A stretch of DNA of 58,784 nt, taken from positions 1 to 58,784 of the forward strand of contig CANJIU010000057.1 in NCBI GenBank assembly GCA_947474365.1, in the 5' to 3' direction. This DNA comes from Opitutia bacterium (lineage in GTDB: Bacteria > Verrucomicrobiota > Verrucomicrobiia > Opitutales > Opitutaceae). A model generated the notes under the pieces. It made no database searches and was not told where the DNA came from. It saw only the letters and a program-made list of their open reading frames with translations. Below, one piece after another: positions 35,371-43,964 of this stretch. Each line of letters opens with the position of its first letter. Position 1 is the first letter of the stretch. Made by a program: the position numbers and the translations under genes.

Positions 35371-36906
35371 ATGGCAAAGTTTGTCTACCTCCATTCCGCC
35401 CGGAAAACCACCGGCCCGTTTTCGGTGGACGAACTTGAGAGCCGACGCCGCGCCGGAGAGCTGCCGCCCGACGCGAAGATCCACGACGGCCAGGGATGGG
35501 TGCCCGCGGCGGATTTTCTCGCTCGCGAGGCCGTTCCTTCCGCCATCATCCCGGGCCCGGTCGCACCCGGGCCGGTCTCCGGAGCCACCCCCGCCGCCGA
35601 TCCCGAAACGATGCTCCAGACCGCCTTGGTGCTCGAACCGGAGCCGGCCTCGCGACTCTCCGCCGTCCCCTGGGAATCCCTGCTGTTCATCCTCTCCTTT
35701 CCGATCCTGATTCCTTCGCTCATCGTCATGTACGCGACGGCGAAGCGCTGGGGGCACATCGACATTTATCTGATCATCCTCCACGGGCTGGTCTTTACCA
35801 CGGTCGGTTTCGTGGCCGGACCGTGGATCGGCGCAATGATGCTCGTGTCGTGGATTTCTTCCGTATGGCTATACTGGATGCGACGCGACCGCCAGCGCGA
35901 GGGCATCTTCCTCGGCTACTCCAATCTGGTCAGCCTGCTGCTCATCGTCGGCGGCGCTTTGGCCATCGGCGGATTTGCGACGACGTTTCCGTGGAGCGCC
36001 CACGCCCGCTGGGGCGCAGCCCGGGAGGCCCCGATTGCCACTAACTCCGAAAGGGTGCGTGATCGCGCAATTCCCCGGGATCGCCAAGTCATCCTGAAAG
36101 GCGCCACCCTCGATCTCGAAAACGCGATCCACCGCCGGAGGTTCGGCGGTGTCTGGCGGTTCGCCGCCCGGAAAAAACCCGCCGACGTCTGGTTCGACCA
36201 GTCTGGGCTCCGCACGCTCTGGAGCACCTACCAGACGGTTGTCGGTCGAGACGTCGAATTGGTCGGGGTGACTTCTTCCGGCTTCGGCAGCGTGCGCGAT
36301 CGCGTTGAAATCCAGGACGGTGCCGCCAAACTCTGGCTCAACACCCCGTCGCTCCATTTTTCCCTCGTCAACGGACCGGAGCCACGGGTGTGGGTGGTGT
36401 CATCGACGCCGATCGGAGCCAAGGTTTTCTCCACCCGTGGCATCGCCCGGGCCATCTACAACGACCCCTCCGTCGCCAGCGCGTATTCAAAACTTCAACG
36501 CGGCAACCTGCCATTGATGGGAATCGCCATCTTTGAAGGCGAAACCGGGCCGCCTCCGCCACCTCCTCCCACGCCCGAGGCCGAAGAGATTTGGGTTCCC
36601 GTCAAAGGTGAGCGCGGTCAGTTCTGGGTTCGTTTTCCGCCGGGAGTGACGCCTACGGGCAACGAACCGGCTGCCGGTTATTACATCGGCGACGCCCCGG
36701 AATTCCCCGGACTCGGGGAGGTTGGCGTCCAACTATTCTCCCGCGACCAGGGCCGGATCCTGTACCAGCAGACGACCGGGGCATATCTCAAGGAGCAGGG
36801 CATCTTCGAACAAATGAAAGCCACCGTCGCCTGGAAAAACGGACTCTGGCTCGCCGCCGGCGTCCTCATCCTCGGTGCCGCCGCCTGGCGCGCGCGCGAG
36901 GAATGA
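35371..36906 (+). CDS. GYF_2-domain (DUF4339) multi-helix membrane protein
   Basis: 511 residues from ATG 35371 (MAKFVYLHSARKTTGPFSVD); a longer open frame to 35191 is not protein-like. Residues ~3-50 form a GYF_2/DUF4339 domain with the GPFSVDEL pattern. Four membrane helices follow (~110-200). A large soluble region follows with VILKGATLDLENAIHRRR and a poly-Pro stretch (EGETGPPPPPPPTPE); one more helix (LWLAAGVLILGAAAW) is near the end. Function unknown: GYF_2 domains bind proline-rich peptides, and the protein carries a Pro tract of its own. Confidence 0.75.
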   Translation: MAKFVYLHSARKTTGPFSVDELESRRRAGELPPDAKIHDGQGWVPAADFLAREAVPSAIIPGPVAPGPVSGATPAADPETMLQTALVLEPEPASRLSAVPWESLLFILSFPILIPSLIVMYATAKRWGHIDIYLIILHGLVFTTVGFVAGPWIGAMMLVSWISSVWLYWMRRDRQREGIFLGYSNLVSLLLIVGGALAIGGFATTFPWSAHARWGAAREAPIATNSERVRDRAIPRDRQVILKGATLDLENAIHRRRFGGVWRFAARKKPADVWFDQSGLRTLWSTYQTVVGRDVELVGVTSSGFGSVRDRVEIQDGAAKLWLNTPSLHFSLVNGPEPRVWVVSSTPIGAKVFSTRGIARAIYNDPSVASAYSKLQRGNLPLMGIAIFEGETGPPPPPPPTPEAEEIWVPVKGERGQFWVRFPPGVTPTGNEPAAGYYIGDAPEFPGLGEVGVQLFSRDQGRILYQQTTGAYLKEQGIFEQMKATVAWKNGLWLAAGVLILGAAAWRAREE

Positions 36907-37044
36907 CATGGGGATACCCGGCACGCCTTGACCGCGGCGCGCGCCAACCCAGGGCTCTCTTGCCAACAGGAATCGCGAGCGACCGCGCCGCTTTCAAAGT
37001 TTGCCAGCCAAGCGGCCACCCGCTTCGTTGACGCCAACACCGCC

Positions 37045-38433
37045 ATGTCACGCACTCTTGTCAAAGACGCGCTCAACGCCGCCTCACCCAACGACGCCAT
37101 TTTCCTCCAAGGCTGGGTTCGCACCCGACGCGACGCCAAGGCCTTCTCGTTCATCGAACTCAACGACGGCTCCTGCCTCAAGGGCATCCAGGTGATCGCC
37201 GACGCCGGACTGCCCAACTACGCGGCCGAAATCGCCAAAGCCCACACCGGCGCCTCGATCGAGGTCCGCGGCCGGCTCGTCCCGTCGCAGGGCCAAGGCC
37301 AGAAATGGGAGGTTGTCGCCGCTTCGTTCACCATCGTCGGCGAGGCCGACGCCGCCTATCCCCTGCAGAAAAAAGGGCACACGCTGGAGTTTCTCCGCGA
37401 GATCGCGCACCTGCGGCCGCGCTCCAACCTTTTCGGCGCCGTGTTCCGCGTGCGGTCGCGGCTCGCGTTCGCCATCCACCAGTTTTTCCAGGAAAAAAGC
37501 TTCGTGTACGTGCATACGCCAATCATCACCGCGAGTGATTGCGAGGGCGCGGGCGAACTCTTCCGCGTGACCACGCTCGACCCGTCCCATCCGCCGATGA
37601 CCGAGGACGGCGATGTCGATTTCAAAAAGGATTTCTTCGGCAAGAAGGCCTACCTCACCGTGAGCGGACAGCTCGAGGGCGAGATTTTCGCCTGTGCGCT
37701 CTCGAACATCTACACGTTCGGCCCGACGTTCCGCGCGGAGAATTCCAACACGTCGCGCCATGCCGCCGAATTTTGGATGATCGAGCCCGAGATGGCGTTC
37801 TGCGACCTGCAGGGCGACATGGCGCTCGCCGAGGAGTTCGTGAAATATCTCATCCGCGACGCGAAGGAGCACTGCGCCGCCGACCTCGAGTTTTTCAGCA
37901 AGTTCGTCGACAAGGAACTGCTCACGCGCCTCGACTTCGTGCTTGAGCGGCCGTTCCAGCGCTGCAGCTACACCGACGCCATCGCAATCATCAACGCTTC
38001 GGGCAAGACGTGGGAGCATCCCGTGCAATGGGGCGACAACCTCCAGAGCGAGCATGAGCGCTTCCTCGCCGAGGAACACTTCAAGTGCCCGGTGACGGTC
38101 TATAATTATCCACGCACACTGAAGCCGTTTTACATGCGGGTGAACGACGACGGCAAAACCGTCTGCGCGATGGACCTGCTCGTGCCCGGCATCGGCGAAA
38201 TCATCGGCGGCAGCCAGCGCGAAGAGCGGCTGGAGGTGCTCCGCGAAAACATGGCGCACCACAAATTGTCGGAGAAGGAATACTGGTGGTACGTCGAGCT
38301 CCGCCGCTACGGCACCGTGCCCCACGCGGGCTTCGGCCTCGGCTTCGAGCGGATGCTCATGTTCGTCACCGGCGTCGGCAACATCCGCGACGTGATCCCG
38401 TTCGCCCGCACGCCAGGCACCGCGGAGTTTTGA
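37045..38433 (+). CDS. asnS: Asparaginyl-tRNA synthetase
   Basis: 462 residues from ATG 37045 (MSRTLVKDALNAA). Charges tRNA-Asn with asparagine. N-terminal OB-fold anticodon-binding domain (~15-105: IFLQGWVRTRRDAKAFSFIEL), then the class II core: motif 2 TFGPTFRAENSNTSRHAAEFWMIEPE (read in parts) and motif 3 GFGLGFERMLMFVTG. The TLVKDAL and KKDFFGKKAYLTVSGQLEGE segments separate it from AspRS. Gene stands alone after the GYF-like gene. Confidence 0.97.
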   Translation: MSRTLVKDALNAASPNDAIFLQGWVRTRRDAKAFSFIELNDGSCLKGIQVIADAGLPNYAAEIAKAHTGASIEVRGRLVPSQGQGQKWEVVAASFTIVGEADAAYPLQKKGHTLEFLREIAHLRPRSNLFGAVFRVRSRLAFAIHQFFQEKSFVYVHTPIITASDCEGAGELFRVTTLDPSHPPMTEDGDVDFKKDFFGKKAYLTVSGQLEGEIFACALSNIYTFGPTFRAENSNTSRHAAEFWMIEPEMAFCDLQGDMALAEEFVKYLIRDAKEHCAADLEFFSKFVDKELLTRLDFVLERPFQRCSYTDAIAIINASGKTWEHPVQWGDNLQSEHERFLAEEHFKCPVTVYNYPRTLKPFYMRVNDDGKTVCAMDLLVPGIGEIIGGSQREERLEVLRENMAHHKLSEKEYWWYVELRRYGTVPHAGFGLGFERMLMFVTGVGNIRDVIPFARTPGTAEF

Positions 38434-38729
38434 GGCCGTGGCCTGGCAGGATACGGGAAATTTCCAGAGCTTGTCGGAAACAGCATTCGAACGGACAGGG
38501 ACGGCTCTTCGCAGACGTTCATTTTTTGTAACACGAGCGCGAACAGCGCGAGCACCTACACGCTCTTGAAATAAGTTCCGCTCGCCGGGTCGTGGCCCCG
38601 CGGTGCGATCGGTACTGAACGACAGAAGCACAGGTCACACCCCTCCGAAACGGGGATCCAGACCCGAAAAATGGAGGCGCCGACGGAGCCTTGGTTGCGC
38701 CGCCGTGTATTTGCCAAATCGCCGGTGAA
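38434..38729. other. Intergenic region between asnS and decayed receptor
   Basis: No intact gene seen. A short minus-strand reading (38600-38556: GHDPASGTYFKSV then stop) looks protein-like and may be a leftover of a lost gene; it is too short to name. No hairpin with a T-tract good enough to call a terminator for asnS. Confidence 0.3.
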
Positions 38730-39665
38730 TCAGAGATCGAAGCCCATGGTGAAAACAACCAACCGCGGCTCCACTCATGCCCACGTGACGTACTGACCGG
38801 TGGACAGCACGCGGTAGGGGACAAGGTCGTGCTCGTCGAGGAGGTTGCGGACGTTGAGCTGCACGCGATAGCTGGCGTTGCCGAGGAACTTCGTCTTGCC
38901 ACGGTAGGCGAGGCCGAGGTCGGCGTAGAACTCGGTCTTGCCCTCGAACGCTCTCGCGAGATCGAAGGTCACGGTGCCGTCGGGCAGCGTCCTGAGGCCG
39001 TAGCCGGGGTTGGGGGCAGAGCGGAAGCGGGCCGCGAGGTTGCCGCTGAGGCCGCGAAGTTTGCCCTCGGTTACATTGTGGCCGGCGATAAAATTCCAGC
39101 GGAGGTTGCGGCCCAGCGAACGGCCGCGGCCGTCGACCGCTTTCACGAAAGCGACGGACGAGGCGACGTCCTCGTTGAAATAGCGCTCGAAGGATTTGGT
39201 CGCGGCGTTGTTGCCGTCCCACGGCGCGGTGCTCCACGTCCACGTACCGATCACTCCGTCGCCATTCACGTCGCAGGAGTCGGATTTTCCGCCTTCGGGC
39301 ACGTGAGTGACTTCCACACGGTAAGGCGCTGCGCCATCCAGTCGAACCACGGCGTGCCGATGTTGGAAATTGGACTCGGTCAAGTCCTGCTTGGCGGCGT
39401 CGGCCTTGAAGCTCCAATTGCGGCTGGCGGCCAACTCACGTCGAGCTCATAGCCCTTCGCCTCGCTGTTGTATATGACCCAGTACCTGGCGATCGAGATT
39501 GAGCTTCACGCTCGTGACGTTCTCCTTGCCGGCGCGAGCGGTCCTAACCGAGGTGGTGGTGGGGGCAATTTGCGCGGACGCGGCGGAATGCGCAGCCGCT
39601 GTGAACAGGAATGCACGCAACATCCAGCTCAAGCGGATGGAAGGTTGGGAACTTGGGTCAATCAT
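38730..39665 (-). pseudogene. Decayed TonB-dependent receptor, internally deleted
   Basis: The signal-peptide end (MLRAFLFTAAAHSAASAQIA, inside the frame from 39665) is joined directly to barrel sequence (GKENVTSVKLNLDRQ). The usual ~500-residue plug and first barrel half are missing. There are frameshifts near 39470 and near 39435 (GYELDV continues as AASRNWSFKADAAKQ in another frame). The barrel end runs to TGQYVTWA, an in-frame TGA (38775-38777), then VEPRLVVFTMGFDL and the original stop at 38730. Last gene of the minus-strand glycan cluster; uptake through this receptor is lost. Confidence 0.82.
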
Positions 39666-39766
39666 GCCGACAAGGGTATTTTGGCGGGAAAAAGGAGCAG
39701 GAGGCGTTGGCAGCACAGGAAGGAATGCCGCACGTCCGATGGAACGGCGGCATTCCCCCGTCACAC

Positions 39767-41776
39767 TCACCGCCGAACCACGGCCAGCCAGTCATCGGCA
39801 CCGGGCGCGGTGAGTGTTGCGCCCGCGCCACCGCGAATCCTGCCGGCGGGCTTGGGCGCGCCGCCTTCGCGGGGGTTGAACCAGCTGAGCGCAAATTCAC
39901 CGTTGGCCTTCGTGAGATCGAGCGACACGGCGCCACCCTGCGGGAGAAAGACCAGGTAGAGTTCGCCAGGTTGGGCGAAACAGTAGACGGAATTGTCGTG
40001 CGGCAGATTGCCCGCGAGTTCGTCGGCGTTGGTCATCTTCTCCAGCGGGATTTTCTCGCGCGCGAAGAAATCGAGCGCGATGCGGCAATAGTCCCAGGAG
40101 TGGTCACGGCTGCGAAAATCCTCGAGGAGCAGATCGTTTTCGGCGAGCTGGTAGCCGAAGTAGTATTCCACGCCGCCGCCGCCAGCGAGCAGCGTGCCCC
40201 AGAGCGTGTACTTGCGGATGTCGTGGAGGTCGTAGCCGACGGGTTTGCCGTTTTTCGCCTGGCCGGCGAAGCCCTGGTAGCCGGGATCGGGCGGGACGCC
40301 GAGACCGGCGGGATTCTGCTCGTCGTTGCAGACGACCCACGGGCGGCCGGCGGCGGCAGAGGCGCGGACCCACTTGAGGGTCTGCTGGTGCGCGGCCTTC
40401 CAACTGTTCTGCGCGGAGGCGCCCGTGAGCAACGACTGCGAGCCGAGCAGCGCCTCGTAAACCTGATCCTGCTGGTTGGGAAAACTGTGGATCACGATGT
40501 GGTGATGGTAGGGATCGGTGTCGCTGATGAACTGCGCCATCGCGCGCTGCTCCTCGGGCGACTGCGTGTTTTCCTCGCCGAGGTTCCAGTTGAGCGCGAG
40601 GGCGTGTCCGAAGCGCGCGATGAGCTCGCGCAGGTAGAGCTTGCGCTCGGGCCCGGTGGCGCCGCCGTCGAGTGATTCCGGGACAAGGCCGGGCTTGCGC
40701 TGGGGACCGATGCGGTTGTCGTCGTTTTCGTTTTCCTGGAGTTTGAAATGCAGGAACAGACCGAGCTTCGTCGCGTGATCGAACACGATGCCCCACTGAT
40801 CGAGCTTGGAACAATCGTAGTGGAACTTCTCGTCGCGGGCGGCGAAGGGCCAGACGTTGTCGCCATCGCCGGCGGCGTTGTAGGTGAGAAAGGAGATCGA
40901 GTTCGCGCCTTTGCCCGCGAGGTAGTTCAAGGCGCCGATGAGACCCTTGCCCTTGCCGTTTTTCCACAACGGATCCCCGGCGCGCCAGTCGCGGACGTGA
41001 GGCGACCACGTTTTTAGCGGGACATTTTTCTTGAGCGCGATCGTGTCGTCGAAGTCGGCGTAGGCGAGGAGGGTCTCAGGGGCGTCGGTGCCCGCCTTGA
41101 GGAACGGTCGGTTGCTGCCGGCGTGTCGCAGGTAGTGGCCGCCCGTGTAGGCAAGGCGGCCGGGCGCCCGGAAGTCGCGGCCGGATTTGTCGGTGGGCGC
41201 GACCGTGAACGTGCCGGACTTGCCGTCGAAGGGCGCGAGCGCAGCGCCACCGCCGTTCATCGCGACCTGCGGCCCTTTCGTGAACGCGACACGGTAGGTC
41301 CACGTGCCCGCTTTGTCGGGCGAAAGATGGGCGCGCCAGACGGTGCCGGCGTTGGCGGAGGTGTTGGCGGCGTTGCCGTCGGCCGCGAAGTAGCCGGGCA
41401 CGACGTAACGTGGCGTGCCGGACTCATGGGTGAACGTCACGTCGAGCCGCAGGTCGGTGAAGGGATTCGGCGACCTATCGCTCTCGGCGGCGAAGGGGCC
41501 GGCGAGTTCCAGCGTGATTTTGTGCCACTGTTTCAATTCGCCCGTGATCTTCACCGCGCCGTCGCCGCCGGCCTGGCGGGCGACAGGCTTCATCGCGGCG
41601 GCGCGCTGGGCGGTGGCGAGTTCAACGCGGGCGGCCTCGAGGCCCGGATCAGTTTCGTTGGGGCCGAAGCCCGTGCCGGTTTGCGCACGCGGAGCGGCGG
41701 CCTCGGCCGCACGCAACGTGACAAGCGGAAGGGACGCGGCGCCTGCGTAAAAGAGGAGACGAATGAGGTATCGCAT
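39767..41776 (-). CDS. DUF5060-domain glycoside hydrolase-like protein
   Basis: 669 residues from ATG 41776 (signal MRYLIRLLFYAGAASLPL). N-terminal DUF5060-type beta domain (~75-205: WHKITLELAGPFAAESDRSPNPFTD read in parts, YVVPGYFAADG). TIM-barrel-like middle with FLKAGTDAPETLLAYADFDDT, NSISFLTYNAAGDGDNVWPF and WNLGEENTQSPEEQRAMAQFI (acid residues in a GEEN motif), PWVVCNDEQNPAGLG. The C-terminal ~90 residues match the putative collagen-binding domain seen in this family. Likely an exported glycosidase; substrate unknown. Minus-strand glycan cluster, 177 bp after the gene upstream. Confidence 0.85.
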   Translation of the reverse strand: MRYLIRLLFYAGAASLPLVTLRAAEAAAPRAQTGTGFGPNETDPGLEAARVELATAQRAAAMKPVARQAGGDGAVKITGELKQWHKITLELAGPFAAESDRSPNPFTDLRLDVTFTHESGTPRYVVPGYFAADGNAANTSANAGTVWRAHLSPDKAGTWTYRVAFTKGPQVAMNGGGAALAPFDGKSGTFTVAPTDKSGRDFRAPGRLAYTGGHYLRHAGSNRPFLKAGTDAPETLLAYADFDDTIALKKNVPLKTWSPHVRDWRAGDPLWKNGKGKGLIGALNYLAGKGANSISFLTYNAAGDGDNVWPFAARDEKFHYDCSKLDQWGIVFDHATKLGLFLHFKLQENENDDNRIGPQRKPGLVPESLDGGATGPERKLYLRELIARFGHALALNWNLGEENTQSPEEQRAMAQFISDTDPYHHHIVIHSFPNQQDQVYEALLGSQSLLTGASAQNSWKAAHQQTLKWVRASAAAGRPWVVCNDEQNPAGLGVPPDPGYQGFAGQAKNGKPVGYDLHDIRKYTLWGTLLAGGGGVEYYFGYQLAENDLLLEDFRSRDHSWDYCRIALDFFAREKIPLEKMTNADELAGNLPHDNSVYCFAQPGELYLVFLPQGGAVSLDLTKANGEFALSWFNPREGGAPKPAGRIRGGAGATLTAPGADDWLAVVRR

Positions 41777-41953
41777 GGTGAAAAGCGGGAGGCGTTGCGT
41801 GCCGGCGAACTCGAACTGCACTTTTTGCGTCAACGCTTCGTCCGTGGACGGCAGGCCGCTCGCGAAGTGATCGAGGTCTTGGTGGTGAATATTCACGCGG
41901 TGGAAGGGAAGGATCAAAAATCGGAATCGATGGAGCCGGTCTGGGTCTTCGGA

Positions 41954-43930
41954 TTACTTCGCAATTTTCAGCCGCGGATCAGTGAGGTCGAACGTCCCTT
42001 CGCTCTCGCGCGGCAGGCGGAAGCGCAGGCCCGTCTCGTCCTTGAACTCGGCCTTGATCTCGAACTCGGTGGTGAGCTCCTGCCACTCCCTGGTGAGTGG
42101 AATCCGCGCTTCCTTGGAAACCGTGCGCCCGCCGTCGGTCAGCTCAAAATCGACCGCTTGACCGGGCGTGCCGCGCACGCGGAAGGCGAAGCGGTAGCGT
42201 CCGCGGGCGAGCGTGGCGCCACTGCCGAAGTCGTAGCTGAGGCTGGCGCCGTCGCTGAAGTTGCCCGTCACGCGGATCACGCGGCTACCGCCGGGGCCAT
42301 CGGCGAGAATCTGCTTCTCCGCGCCGTAGCCTCGCGTTTCCAGGATCCAGTAGCGGTGAGGATTGATGAGCTCGGTTTTCGGTTCGGCCTTCCACGGCGT
42401 CACCGCCTTCACCAGAGGCACGGGCGGCGCCTTTACCGCCCGCAGTTTTTCCGGCACCGCGTAATGCAGGCTGTCGTCGAAGGCCGGACTGTCGAACTTC
42501 ACATTTCCCAAGGAGATCTCCTTCGGTGTTTCGCCGACGCCGATGAAGCCGAGCGGGTGCCAGCCACCGCGGAAGTAATTTTCGATCGCGAAACGCGCAC
42601 TCGGCAACATGCCGCCCTGACGATCGAGGATGGCGAGGGCGACGATGTAGTGCCCCGGTTTGATGTCCGGCGGCAGAGTGGCGTGGCCTTCCTCCTGATA
42701 AGAGACGGCGGGGCGGCGATAGGCGAAGGCCGCGCTGTCCCAGTCCTCGCCGGGCAGCCACTTTCGAATGTCCACTCCGCTCAGCGGAGCGGACCACGCG
42801 GGCTTCTTCGTCACGGGGTCGAGCAGCGCGACGGCGACGGGCCAGTCGAGGTAGAACGGCGCGCTGCCGGTATTTCGCGCGGTGAGCTTCAGTTGTATTT
42901 TCGTGCCCGGCTGGACCGTGAGCGGATAGCTGGCGGAATCGAGCACGAAGCGGTAGCCGAAGGCTTTTTGCAGCTCCGCCGCGCCTGCCAGGACCTCGCG
43001 ATCGGAGTCGGCATAGCCGGTAATCCAACCAAGGTAACTCGCATGGTAGCGGCGGATCTTGTCGATCATGTAACGCCGGTAAGCAGGCACTTTCATCGTC
43101 TCGTCGGGCGTGCGGCCAAAGGTCTCCGCCGGCTTCGCGCTCTCGCGCTGTTTCTGCCAATTGTATTCCACCTCGCCTTCGATGGGACCGCGCTTCCAGA
43201 GTTCGGGATACACGTGCGTGGCCTGCCACGGGAGCTGATCCTTCGGGCCCGTCGGTGGCTCGCGCGAGAGGTTGGCAAAGGTGTCATAGTAGATGCCGAA
43301 CCCGGCCTCCATGAACTCGGGATCAGTATGGCGAACGAGCACGGGCTTGTTTCTAAAAGCCTTCTGAAATGCCTCGGTGAGCAAACGACGCTGCTCGGCC
43401 GTCGGCGCAGGGTGGTGTTGTTCGCCCCAGTAACCGATGAGGCCCATCTGCACGGCGAAGATACGCGGATCATTGTCCCAGGCCTCGCCGAGCTTTGCCA
43501 CCAGACGCCGCAGTCTCTCCTGAAATGCCGGACTGTCGTAGTCGAACGTGTGCAGGTCGGCGGGCCAGTACTGCCGTCCGGAAGTCCCGTTCCAGTCGAG
43601 AAACACGCGAGGCACGAGTTTGACATTCAGGTCTTCGAAGCGCCGGCCCTTGGTTTCAGTAATTCGGTTGGTATGGGCGATGATGCGCTCCACGGTGTCG
43701 TCCGCGCTGGCCTCGATGTCCTGCCACTTGATGTAGCTGCGCTCCACAAGTCCGTAGCCGTCTTTTTTGTAGGCGCGGAAACCTTTGAGCGGATTGTTGA
43801 TCGCGCCTTGGAACTCGGACGGGATGACCGTGACCCAGCCGTCGCGAATCGAAGTTCCGCCGACCGACTGAGCGTTCACCGCCTGAGCAACCGCCCAAAC
43901 GAACCCGATGAAAGTGAGTATTCTGTTCAT
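41954..43930 (-). CDS. DUF4874/DUF4832 exported protein A
   Basis: 658 residues from ATG 43930 (signal MNRILTFIGFVWAVAQAVNA). A TIM-barrel-like DUF4874 region (~25-300) has FQGAINNPLKGFRAYKKDGYG, YIKWQDIEASADDTVERI, LVPRVFLDWNGTSGRQYWPADL and MGLIGYWGEQHHP. A DUF4832 beta domain (~330-470) has VQPGTKIQLKLTARNTGSAPFY. The C-terminal ~150 residues resemble a carbohydrate-binding beta-sandwich (RYRFAFRVRGTPGQAVDFELT). Close relative of the next upstream gene, from which it is separated by 34 bp. Enzyme activity not known for the family. Confidence 0.85.
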   Translation of the reverse strand: MNRILTFIGFVWAVAQAVNAQSVGGTSIRDGWVTVIPSEFQGAINNPLKGFRAYKKDGYGLVERSYIKWQDIEASADDTVERIIAHTNRITETKGRRFEDLNVKLVPRVFLDWNGTSGRQYWPADLHTFDYDSPAFQERLRRLVAKLGEAWDNDPRIFAVQMGLIGYWGEQHHPAPTAEQRRLLTEAFQKAFRNKPVLVRHTDPEFMEAGFGIYYDTFANLSREPPTGPKDQLPWQATHVYPELWKRGPIEGEVEYNWQKQRESAKPAETFGRTPDETMKVPAYRRYMIDKIRRYHASYLGWITGYADSDREVLAGAAELQKAFGYRFVLDSASYPLTVQPGTKIQLKLTARNTGSAPFYLDWPVAVALLDPVTKKPAWSAPLSGVDIRKWLPGEDWDSAAFAYRRPAVSYQEEGHATLPPDIKPGHYIVALAILDRQGGMLPSARFAIENYFRGGWHPLGFIGVGETPKEISLGNVKFDSPAFDDSLHYAVPEKLRAVKAPPVPLVKAVTPWKAEPKTELINPHRYWILETRGYGAEKQILADGPGGSRVIRVTGNFSDGASLSYDFGSGATLARGRYRFAFRVRGTPGQAVDFELTDGGRTVSKEARIPLTREWQELTTEFEIKAEFKDETGLRFRLPRESEGTFDLTDPRLKIAK

Positions 43931-43964
43931 CGCGAAGGGGAATTTGCTCTGGGACTCATGCGGT

